Part shown: positions 1 through 5,251 of the stretch, piece by piece | Layout: each line of letters opens with the position of its first letter | Numbering within the stretch: position 1 is the first letter of the stretch | Made by a program: the position numbers and the translations under genes | DNA from: JAUWMI01 sp964630455 | Lineage (GTDB): Bacteria; Sumerlaeota; Sumerlaeia; MWCT01; JAUWMI01 | Assembly: GCA_964630455.1 (NCBI GenBank) | Contig: CAZVVA010000230.1 | Coordinates: 1 to 5,251 of the forward strand | Direction: 5' to 3' | Length of the DNA stretch: 5,251 nt | The notes under the pieces: model-generated | The model's database searches: none | What the model was told of the DNA's origin: nothing | The model's input: only the letters and a program-made list of their open reading frames with translations

Positions 1-506
1 AGCGGATGCCGAATGCTGGCGACGATAATCTGGGTGGTGAACTTATAATTGGTGAAGATGGTTTTAATATCACTCACGACGTCCATGCCAACCTGGCCGA
101 TGTCGTCGAGGCGACCGATGAATGGGCTTACGTAAGTAGCGCCGGCTTTAGCGGCGAGCAGTGCCTGGAGCGCATTGAAACAGAGAGTGACGTTTGTCTT
201 AATGCCCTTGCTCCTCAACACCCTGGTGGCTACGAGGCCGTCGGGGATCAGAGGGATCTTGATCACAATATTTGGTGCCACAGCGGCCAGTTCTTCTGCC
301 TCTTTTATCATGCCTGCAGTGTCGGTTGCAATGACCTCGGCGCTGATTGGGCCGTCAACGAGAGTTACGAGCTCAGGTAGGAGCTCAGAGAATTTCCGAC
401 CAGTCTTGCTCACCAGGCTTGGGTTGGTAGTCAACCCGTCAAGGATGCCAAGTGCTTTGGCTCGCTTGATCTCTTCGACGTCAGCAGTATCGAGAAAGAA
501 TTTCAT
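1..506 (-). CDS. fsa: Transaldolase / fructose-6-phosphate aldolase, Fsa/TalC family (3'-truncated by window start)
   Basis: Reading the minus strand from an ATG at 504-506 gives 168 uninterrupted codons that run off the window edge. The family is usually about 215 residues, so roughly the last 45-50 are missing. The protein starts MKFFLDTADVEEI. It has the TTNPS segment at residues 26-30, the Schiff-base lysine in NIVIKIP (Lys83), the core helix QALLAAKAGATYVSPF (114-129) followed by GRLDD (131-135), and ASIRHP at the cut end, where the family binds the substrate phosphate. SPF-GRLDD is typical of the TalC transaldolase subgroup; fructose-6-phosphate aldolase is the alternative activity. Either way it is a cytosolic class I aldolase acting on sugar phosphates in or near the pentose phosphate pathway. 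An oddity is FNALQA at 110-115, where many relatives have F-S/T-x-x-Q-A. A double Shine-Dalgarno lies just upstream. The family call is firm; the exact activity is not settled by sequence. Confidence 0.93.
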   Translation of the reverse strand, partial: MKFFLDTADVEEIKRAKALGILDGLTTNPSLVSKTGRKFSELLPELVTLVDGPISAEVIATDTAGMIKEAEELAAVAPNIVIKIPLIPDGLVATRVLRSKGIKTNVTLCFNALQALLAAKAGATYVSPFIGRLDDIGQVGMDVVSDIKTIFTNYKFTTQIIVASIRHP

Positions 507-514
507 GGGGAAGA

Positions 515-526
515 CTCCTTTCCTCC
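515..526 (-). promoter_or_regulatory. Strong double ribosome binding site of the transaldolase gene
   Basis: On the minus strand the leader reads AGGAGG (521-526) followed at once by AAGGAG (515-520), which ends 8 nt before the ATG at 504-506. The proximal copy has ideal spacing and fixes the start codon. The distal copy is too far away (14 nt) to be the main site but may act as a standby site. The strength suggests a well-translated gene. Confidence 0.75.
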
Positions 527-568
527 TGAAATCGTGCGGCTTCAGTGAGCCTGAATAATCTGGTGTGT

Positions 569-598
569 TTTATTGGAGTAGGGCGATGCAAATGTCAA
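569..598 (-). promoter_or_regulatory. Putative sigma-70-type promoter for the transaldolase gene
   Basis: On the minus strand a perfect -35 hexamer TTGACA (593-598) is followed after 18 bp by AATAAA (569-574), which matches the TATAAT consensus at four of six positions. Transcription would start near 562 and give a leader of about 55 nt containing the strong ribosome binding site. The position, in the gap after the upstream acyltransferase stop, suits independent transcription of the transaldolase. The assignment rests on sequence match only; read-through from the acyltransferase is also possible. Confidence 0.42.
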
Positions 599-639
599 TA
601 GGCTTCTCCGGGACAGAGGCTATTTCCCATGTCCTATGC

Positions 640-1314
640 TTATGATGGTATCTGTGTGCGTTTCATCTGAAGCAGCGTTGCCTCAAGCTGGCGACTGATC
701 TGGTGCATCGTCTCGTGGTCAGCGTTGGGTTCAAGCCGGATGGGTGTGCCGAAGCTAAGCTCACAGCGCGAAAAGGGCAGAGGGATTTCACACCGATCCC
801 AGGAGCGAAGGCGAATCGCGCGCGACGTAGTAATGGCGAACGGGACAATCGGACGCCCGGAAACCTTGGCAAGAATGGCAACCCCGGGTTTAACCTGATG
901 GCGTGGGCCGCGCGGGCCGTCAACGGCGACTGCCACGCTATAGCCTTCGTCGAGCCGCTTCTTCATCTGGTGGAGTCCTTGCACAGCAGCACGCGAGGCA
1001 GAGCCGCGTACAATGCCAAACCCGAAGAGACGCAGAAACCGGGCCAGCAGTTCCCCGTCCCGACTCAGGCTGGTCATGATAAAGACACGGCGCCTGCGAT
1101 TTTCTGTTCTGCCATGATGCATAATCATCACGAGGTCGCCATGCCAGAATGCGCAGATGACGCCTTTTCCCTCAGCGAGCAGGGCATCGAGAATGTGCTG
1201 ATTAGTGACGCGTATGCGCAGCGTTAGAACAAGGAGGCGGATCAACACGTAGGCCAGCGGAATACCGATAGTTTGCAGAATGAAATAATAGATGACGCGT
1301 CGCTGTTTTGCCAT
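640..1314 (-). CDS. DUF374-type lysophospholipid acyltransferase family protein
   Basis: A 224-residue protein of the LPLAT/DUF374 type, which is related to the PlsC and LpxL acyltransferases and is expected to move an acyl chain onto a lipid acceptor at the inner membrane. Residues 8-32 form one hydrophobic N-terminal segment. The putative catalytic histidine lies in FWHGDL (56-61). Next come SLSRDGELLARFLRLFGF (82-99), RGSASRAA (103-110), and the signature DGPRGPRHQVKPG (132-144) followed by GRPIVPF (153-159). Length and motif order match the family. I chose the ATG at 1312-1314 (MAKQRR). A GTG at 1437 would add 41 residues lacking family character, and a TTGACA box lies inside that extension. 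Upstream of the ATG, GGGAAGG is close (3 nt) and not ideal. The gene is divergent from the acyl-CoA ligase and upstream of the transaldolase on the same strand. The acceptor lipid cannot be told from sequence. Confidence 0.87.
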   Translation of the reverse strand: MAKQRRVIYYFILQTIGIPLAYVLIRLLVLTLRIRVTNQHILDALLAEGKGVICAFWHGDLVMIMHHGRTENRRRRVFIMTSLSRDGELLARFLRLFGFGIVRGSASRAAVQGLHQMKKRLDEGYSVAVAVDGPRGPRHQVKPGVAILAKVSGRPIVPFAITTSRAIRLRSWDRCEIPLPFSRCELSFGTPIRLEPNADHETMHQISRQLEATLLQMKRTQIPS

Positions 1315-1681
1315 GGGCCTTCCCAATACGCCTGAGGCACATAAATGAGGGATGATCTGTATTTCACGCTTTGAAAACGCTGCACAACAGAGTACGTTTC
1401 CTACATGGCGTGAGAGCGACCATTTGTCAAGCGCCACGTAAGTTAGTTATTGTTCTGGTGATTTTTTCCCGCCCAAACGCAATAGATTCTTCCTCGCTGA
1501 GTACGAGTTATCACGGGCAAGTTGAAAATGCGCCTGTGGCGTGATGCCCGTGCCACTTTATATTGTGCGGCATGTCCATCCTGGCCGTGAGTTATTGGTT
1601 TATCCTGGTTTTTTCTTGCTTTTCGTGAGATACTCTCCATAGTTCTTGTTAGAAAAACGGGCTGCCATGAAAGGTGCGGGG
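1315..1681. other. 367-bp divergent intergenic region
   Basis: This stretch separates the acyltransferase (minus) from the acyl-CoA ligase (plus) and should carry the control signals for both. Reading frames inside it show no recognisable protein. The only consensus-like element is a minus-strand TTGACA at 1425-1430, whose partner 17 bp downstream (CATGTA, 1402-1407) is a poor -10. No convincing plus-strand promoter could be picked out by eye. An inverted repeat at 1512-1552 is listed separately. Confidence 0.6.
1512..1552. repeat. Imperfect inverted-repeat structure in the divergent region
   Basis: Arms CACGGGCA (1512-1519) and TGCCCGTG (1545-1552) are exact reverse complements separated by 25 nt. 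The enclosed stretch contains a further small stem, CGCC-TGT-GGCG (1531-1541). GTGGC (1536-1540) can alternatively pair with GCCAC (1552-1556). It lies about 130 nt before the ligase start, with no T-tract after it, so it does not look like a terminator. An operator or a leader-RNA structure is possible, and chance is not excluded. Confidence 0.35.
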
Positions 1682-3244
1682 ATGGAACGGGTTGAAACGT
1701 TGGTCACTTTGTTCGGGCGCGTGATGGAGCAAGCACCGCATGAGGAGAAGGTTGTGGACGGCGAAGTGCGTCTCCCGCTCGCTGCGCTGGCCGGGCAGGC
1801 TCTGGGGATAGCAAGGATTATCCGACAACAAAGAGGCGCAGGGCCGGAAAACATTGGCATTCTTCTGCCGAACAGTATCGGGTTTCTCGCAGCATTTTTC
1901 GGAGTTCTTCTTTCGGGGAAGACGAACGTACCGGTAAATTTTCTGCTGAGTCCGTCGGAGATTCACAGAATTCTGGACGATGCAAAAATTTCATTGCTTC
2001 TGACGGCGTTGCCGTTCAGTGAGCTGGTGCGGAAGATGTGTGAGGCAAGTGGTGGTACGCTTAAGGTGGTGTATCTTGATCAGCCGGAGATGATGCAAGA
2101 ATATGGAGAGGCGAAACTGGATGATACGGTGGGGGCGATCACAACGCTAGAGCGGGATAGCGGTGTAGGTGCGGAAGATGCTGCATGTCTGCTCTATACC
2201 TCAGGAACGCAGGGCACGGCAAAAGGCGTGATGCTGAGCCATCGGAACCTGGTTGCAAATTATAAGGGATGTCGCGAGCTGATGGCTATCAAGGCGGACG
2301 ATGTGTTTCTCTGTGTACTCCCGCTGTTTCACTCATTTGCAATTACCGCGGCAATGCTTCTTCCAGTTCTGAGCGGTGCACGGGTTGTTCTCCAGGGGCG
2401 ATTCATGGCCAGTCAAACACTCAAGCTCGTCTTGGATGAGCGTGTGAGCGTGCTGATGCTTGTGCCGGCAATGTACGAGCTGCTGCTTAAGTCGCAGCTT
2501 TTAAGCAAGACGCAGCTCGGCTCGTTGCGTTATGCCATATCAGGTGGCGGGCCTTTGTCGCCATTGCTGGAGAAGACGTTTGAGGATGCAACGGGGATGC
2601 CGTTGCTGAACGGATATGGTATGACGGAAGCCGCTCCGGTGATTTCGGTGAATCTTCCGCAGAAGCGGCGGCCAGGGAGCGTCGGATTTCCGCTGCCCAA
2701 CCTGCGAGTGGAAATCTGGGACGACCGTGGGCAACGCCTGGAGCGCGGAACAGTTGGCGAGATCATGGTGCAGGGCGACAATGTAATGAAGGGATACCAT
2801 GGCCTGGAGGAGGAGACGCGCCAGGTGATTACCAAAAAAAGATGGCTGCATACGGGGGATTGTGGATTTCTGGATGATGATGGATTTCTCTATATTACGG
2901 GGAGGGAAAAAGATCTGATCATCTGTGGTGGCGAAAATATTTATCCGCAGGAGATTGAGGATGTGATCGCTGCGCATCCTGCAGTAGAGCTGGTAGCTGT
3001 GGTGGGGGCACACGATAAGTTACGCGGGGAATATCCCAAGGCGTTTGTGAAGCTTAAGGAGAATTGTCACGTGAGTGCGCGCGACTTGAAGGAGTTTTGC
3101 AGGGAGCAGCTTGCCTCGTTTAAAGTTCCGCGAGAGGTAGAATTTCTGGCAGATTTGCCCTGCAATGTGCTGGGCAAGGTGCTCAAGTATCTACTGGTGC
3201 GAGCGGAGAAGCGTGATGCACATGAGGATAGACCGAACAGCTAG
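1682..3244 (+). CDS. AMP-forming acyl-CoA ligase / synthetase (FadD-like, ANL superfamily)
   Basis: A 520-residue adenylate-forming enzyme, expected to activate a carboxylic acid, probably a fatty acid, as acyl-AMP and pass it to CoA. Numbered from the ATG at 1682, it has the phosphate-binding loop YTSGTQGTAKG (172-182), LPLFHSFA (213-220), the adenine-binding YGMTEAAP (312-319), the ribose-binding aspartate in WLHTGD (388-393), the hinge GREKDLIICGGENIYP (407-422) and the C-terminal catalytic lysine in NVLGKVLK (495-502, Lys499). All core motifs are intact and the length is normal, so the enzyme should be active. The start is uncertain: AAGGTG at 1671-1676 ends 5 nt before the ATG at 1682, which I prefer. 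ATG 1667 and TTG 1646 are in frame without a clear ribosome binding site. The FadD-like hinge argues against the Aas type of acyl-ACP synthetase. A role in activating acyl groups for lipid or glycan modification is inferred from the neighbours. Confidence 0.92.
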   Translation: MERVETLVTLFGRVMEQAPHEEKVVDGEVRLPLAALAGQALGIARIIRQQRGAGPENIGILLPNSIGFLAAFFGVLLSGKTNVPVNFLLSPSEIHRILDDAKISLLLTALPFSELVRKMCEASGGTLKVVYLDQPEMMQEYGEAKLDDTVGAITTLERDSGVGAEDAACLLYTSGTQGTAKGVMLSHRNLVANYKGCRELMAIKADDVFLCVLPLFHSFAITAAMLLPVLSGARVVLQGRFMASQTLKLVLDERVSVLMLVPAMYELLLKSQLLSKTQLGSLRYAISGGGPLSPLLEKTFEDATGMPLLNGYGMTEAAPVISVNLPQKRRPGSVGFPLPNLRVEIWDDRGQRLERGTVGEIMVQGDNVMKGYHGLEEETRQVITKKRWLHTGDCGFLDDDGFLYITGREKDLIICGGENIYPQEIEDVIAAHPAVELVAVVGAHDKLRGEYPKAFVKLKENCHVSARDLKEFCREQLASFKVPREVEFLADLPCNVLGKVLKYLLVRAEKRDAHEDRPNS

Positions 3245-3273
3245 CGTCGATTCTAAAAGGGCCGTTTTTTAAT

Positions 3274-3301
3274 GTAGGGACAGATTATAATCTGTCCCTA
3301 C
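3274..3301. repeat. Perfect 28-bp palindrome between ligase and flippase genes
   Basis: The left arm GTAGGGACAGATTA (3274-3287) is followed with no spacer by its exact reverse complement (3288-3301). The centre is A+T rich and contains TATAAT on both strands. The outer part is G+C rich. It starts 30 bp after the ligase stop and ends 7 nt before the AAGGA ribosome binding site of the flippase gene. A T-run (3265-3270) lies before the palindrome, not after it, so it is not a standard intrinsic terminator in the plus direction. It resembles dispersed intergenic palindromes of the REP or miniature-element kind. It could also be a dimeric operator or form a hairpin in the read-through transcript. 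Confidence 0.8.
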
Positions 3302-3321
3302 TATGCTAAGGACGTAGCGCG

Positions 3322-4650
3322 ATGAGTATTGCGAAGAAGAGCACGTATGATTTTGTGTCGCAGCTGGTAATTCTGGCGTTCACCTTTGTGTCGGGTGTAG
3401 CCGTCGCGGTTATTCTGGGACCAAAGGTCAGCGGTGTGTTTCGGCTGGTGCTGTTTTGCAATCTGCTCTGCGTCAACATGTCGAACCTGGGGATTGGGAT
3501 AGCGAATACCTACCATCTTGGCAAGGATCGCACAAAGCTGGCGGAGCTCCACAGCCTTTCGGTATGTGTTATCATCGGAATGACGCTCGTGGTGTTGGCA
3601 GTGGTGCTGATTTTTGGTGAGTGGCTACGGCACGTGCTATTTCGCGACGTCAGCACCCCTCACCTGCTGATCGCTATTGGCTTGTTGCCCTTTACGCTGT
3701 ATTACGTGGTGTGGGTTGGCATGTTGATTGGTCTGGGTGAGATCAAGCTGCTCTCGATCTTCAACGCCACATACTACGCAGTGCAGTCAGTGCTGTTTAT
3801 TTTCATTTTGCTGATCTTGCGGCTGTGGCTTACTGCATTGCTGATTTCCTGGGCCGCAGTGCAGATTCTTGCTGTCATATGTATGATCTATATTCTGCAC
3901 CGCTGGGTGCCTCTATGGGTGCCAGTGAACCGCACTTTGCTCAAGCGGGTATTGGGATTCGGCATAGTGGCTCACATCAGTAACGTTGCCTCAGGCCTGC
4001 TCGGGAGTGTGGACTGGCTGGTCATTAGTAACAGGATTGGCGATATTGGAATTGGGTACTACGGGCTTGCCACCTCACTGGCAGAGAAGGTGTGGCTGGT
4101 AGCAGCATCAATGGAGAAGGCGTCGTATTCGAGCGTGACGGGAGCGGAGAAGCAGGAAGCGTGCGAGTTGATCAAGAAGCTTTTTCGCAACACGTTTTTC
4201 ATTTCAGCAGCAATTGTCGTGGTGCTGCTGATAGTGAGCTATCCGCTAATTGCGCTTGTTTACACGAGGGAATATTTGCCCAGCCTTTTTCCCTTCCGCG
4301 TGCTTTTGTGTGGGACGATGTTTTTCGGAGGATGTCGCATCTTCGCCATTTATTTTACAGGTCATAAGGGGAAGCCGCGGATAGCTGCGACCATAGCATG
4401 GATAATGCTTGCCGTTAAGGTGCCGCTGGTTATCTGGCTGACAGTGCTCTACGGGATTCGAGGTACGGCAATTGCCACCACGGGTGTTTACGTGTTGATG
4501 TTTCTTGTCTATTTCACCCTGTTTGTGCGCGACAGCGGTATGCGGCGCTTGCACGAGTTTTTTCTGATTACCCGCGAGGATCTGGCCGCATATCGTGATG
4601 CGATACGTCGAAGTATTCAGTTTTTGCGCGATAAAATTCAATTAACGTAA
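3322..4650 (+). CDS. Wzx-like oligosaccharide flippase (MOP superfamily polysaccharide export protein)
   Basis: A 442-residue polytopic inner-membrane protein, expected to flip lipid-linked oligosaccharide units to the periplasmic side during surface polysaccharide or glycolipid assembly. Hydrophobic segments fill most of the sequence, for example residues 11-32, 78-98, 114-137, 153-191, 292-315, 324-346, 355-377 and 383-402; I estimate 12-14 helices. The N-terminal pattern, a VILGPKVSGVF turn (30-40) followed by NLGIGIANTYHLGK (55-68), is typical of Wzx/RfbX-type proteins. The C-terminus from about residue 403 is a charged, probably cytosolic helix. The ATG at 3322 has AAGGA at 3308-3312 with 9-nt spacing. 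Odd: the segment KVWLVAASMEKASYSSVTG (256-274) lacks the prolines often seen in this region of Wzx proteins (LP...LFP-like). The glycosyltransferase follows after 16 bp, which supports an operon. The substrate is unknown; a lipid II flippase or O-antigen ligase fits less well. Confidence 0.86.
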   Translation: MSIAKKSTYDFVSQLVILAFTFVSGVAVAVILGPKVSGVFRLVLFCNLLCVNMSNLGIGIANTYHLGKDRTKLAELHSLSVCVIIGMTLVVLAVVLIFGEWLRHVLFRDVSTPHLLIAIGLLPFTLYYVVWVGMLIGLGEIKLLSIFNATYYAVQSVLFIFILLILRLWLTALLISWAAVQILAVICMIYILHRWVPLWVPVNRTLLKRVLGFGIVAHISNVASGLLGSVDWLVISNRIGDIGIGYYGLATSLAEKVWLVAASMEKASYSSVTGAEKQEACELIKKLFRNTFFISAAIVVVLLIVSYPLIALVYTREYLPSLFPFRVLLCGTMFFGGCRIFAIYFTGHKGKPRIAATIAWIMLAVKVPLVIWLTVLYGIRGTAIATTGVYVLMFLVYFTLFVRDSGMRRLHEFFLITREDLAAYRDAIRRSIQFLRDKIQLT

Positions 4651-4656
4651 TTGGAC

Positions 4657-4669
4657 AGAGGAAACGGTG
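4657..4669 (+). promoter_or_regulatory. Ribosome binding site and GTG start of the glycosyltransferase
   Basis: AGAGG (4657-4661) lies 5 nt before the GTG at 4667-4669. No in-frame ATG precedes the conserved N-terminus, and the next in-frame ATG (codon 39) falls after the glycine-rich loop. The site and the conserved residues together decide this non-ATG start. Confidence 0.7.
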
Positions 4670-5251
4670 ATCACAATTGCGTATGTTATCGGTAGTTTGC
4701 GCATTGGCGGATCAGAGCGTCAGATAGTCGAGCTGGTCAAGGGACTCGACAAGACGCGCTATCGCCTCAGTATCTGCTGCATGACTGAACGTGGCCCCCT
4801 GGCAGCGGAAGTAGAAGCCCTGGGGGTACCGGTGCAGATGTTTAACCTGTATCTGGTGTATGGCAAATTCCATCCGCTTTCCTACGTTCTGCTTCTCCGA
4901 AACACGTGGCGGCTTATTCGGTATTTCCGGACATTGAAGCCGAACATTGTGCACGCCTATCTTTTCACTGCATACCTCTTTGGTGTAGTCTGTGCGCGGC
5001 TGGCTGGGGTTCCGGTGACCATTGCCAGCCGGCGGAGCCTGGGGTATTTTAAGGATGCAAAGCCATGGAAACAGTGGGTGGAGAATCTGGTGAATCGCTG
5101 GACCGACGTCGTGCTGGTTAATGCAGAGGCAGTGAAGGGGGACGTGCTGGCGCGAGAGCGGATTGATCCGCGGAAGATCGAGCTCATTTACAATGGCGTT
5201 GATGTTGCTCAATTCGCGATAGAAAGGGATGTGACGCAGACACGGCGTGAG
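4667..5251 (+). CDS. GT4-family glycosyltransferase, N-terminal part (truncated by window end)
   Basis: From a GTG at 4667, 195 codons read open to the last base. This is the N-terminal Rossmann domain, plus the linker, of a retaining GT-B glycosyltransferase. Full-length relatives have about 370-400 residues, so the half containing the sugar-nucleotide site and the EX7E motif lies outside. Visible features are IAYVIGSLRIGGSERQIVEL (4-23, the glycine-rich acceptor-side loop), PNIVHAYLF (92-100), ASRRSLGYF (120-128), VLVNAEAVKGD (149-159) and IYNGVDV (174-180). The pattern fits the GT4 enzymes that build exopolysaccharide, O-antigen or capsule repeat units at the cytosolic membrane face. It follows the flippase by 16 bp and is probably co-transcribed. 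The donor and acceptor sugars cannot be assigned. No signal peptide is present. Confidence 0.9.
   Translation, partial: MITIAYVIGSLRIGGSERQIVELVKGLDKTRYRLSICCMTERGPLAAEVEALGVPVQMFNLYLVYGKFHPLSYVLLLRNTWRLIRYFRTLKPNIVHAYLFTAYLFGVVCARLAGVPVTIASRRSLGYFKDAKPWKQWVENLVNRWTDVVLVNAEAVKGDVLARERIDPRKIELIYNGVDVAQFAIERDVTQTRRE

Noticed and set aside
6..558. Two plus-strand open frames (6-380 and 175-558)
   Set aside because: They are antisense to the clearly recognisable transaldolase, have no family character of their own, and the second runs into its promoter region.
601..620. Possible hairpin after the acyltransferase stop as a terminator
   Set aside because: The six-pair stem relies on a G-T pair that becomes an A-C mismatch in the minus-strand transcript, and no T-tract follows.
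1402..1430. Minus-strand TTGACA as the acyltransferase promoter
   Set aside because: The -35 is perfect, but the hexamer 17 bp downstream, CATGTA, matches the -10 consensus at only two positions. It is kept as an observation in the intergenic entry and not listed as a promoter.
1443..1640. Minus-strand 65-codon open frame in the divergent gap
   Set aside because: Its product is basic and low in hydrophobic order with no recognisable domain. No good ribosome binding site precedes it, and it would fill the region where the control signals of two divergent genes are expected.
2861..2890. Short direct repeat GGATTTCT flanking GATGATGATG
   Set aside because: It encodes the normal GFLDDDGFLYITGR motif of acyl-CoA ligases, so it is a codon coincidence and not a DNA repeat of interest.
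3253..3270. AAAAGGGCC followed by GTTTTTT after the ligase stop as an intrinsic terminator
   Set aside because: The arms mismatch and leave almost no loop, so no stable hairpin precedes the T-run. The palindrome further on has no T-run after it.

Overview
The window comes from a bacterial chromosome of mid-range base composition (about half G+C by eye). The gene content suits an envelope-building, probably Gram-negative lineage. No gene here fixes the taxon. I see no phage, IS, CRISPR, tRNA or rRNA signal.

Layout: the left third is on the minus strand. It holds the first 168 codons of a transaldolase / fructose-6-phosphate aldolase of the small Fsa/TalC family (cut by the window start). Upstream of that is a complete DUF374-type lysophospholipid acyltransferase-like protein. 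A 133-bp gap with a plausible promoter and a strong ribosome binding site separates the two. From about 1.68 kb onward everything is on the plus strand: an AMP-forming acyl-CoA ligase, a polytopic Wzx-like oligosaccharide flippase, and the N-terminal 195 codons of a GT4 glycosyltransferase cut by the window end. The acyltransferase and the ligase are divergent across a 367-bp gene-free region.

How the genes may work together (inference): the flippase and glycosyltransferase, 16 bp apart, look like the start of a surface polysaccharide or glycolipid cluster. The ligase would activate an acyl group and the divergent acyltransferase could transfer one, so the pair may serve lipid or glycolipid acylation. 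The transaldolase is central carbon metabolism and probably unrelated.

The most distinctive non-coding feature is a perfect 28-bp palindrome with no spacer between the ligase and the flippase. It looks like a dispersed palindromic element more than a classical terminator. Nothing in the window amounts to a clearly new system; the findings are modest and rated accordingly.
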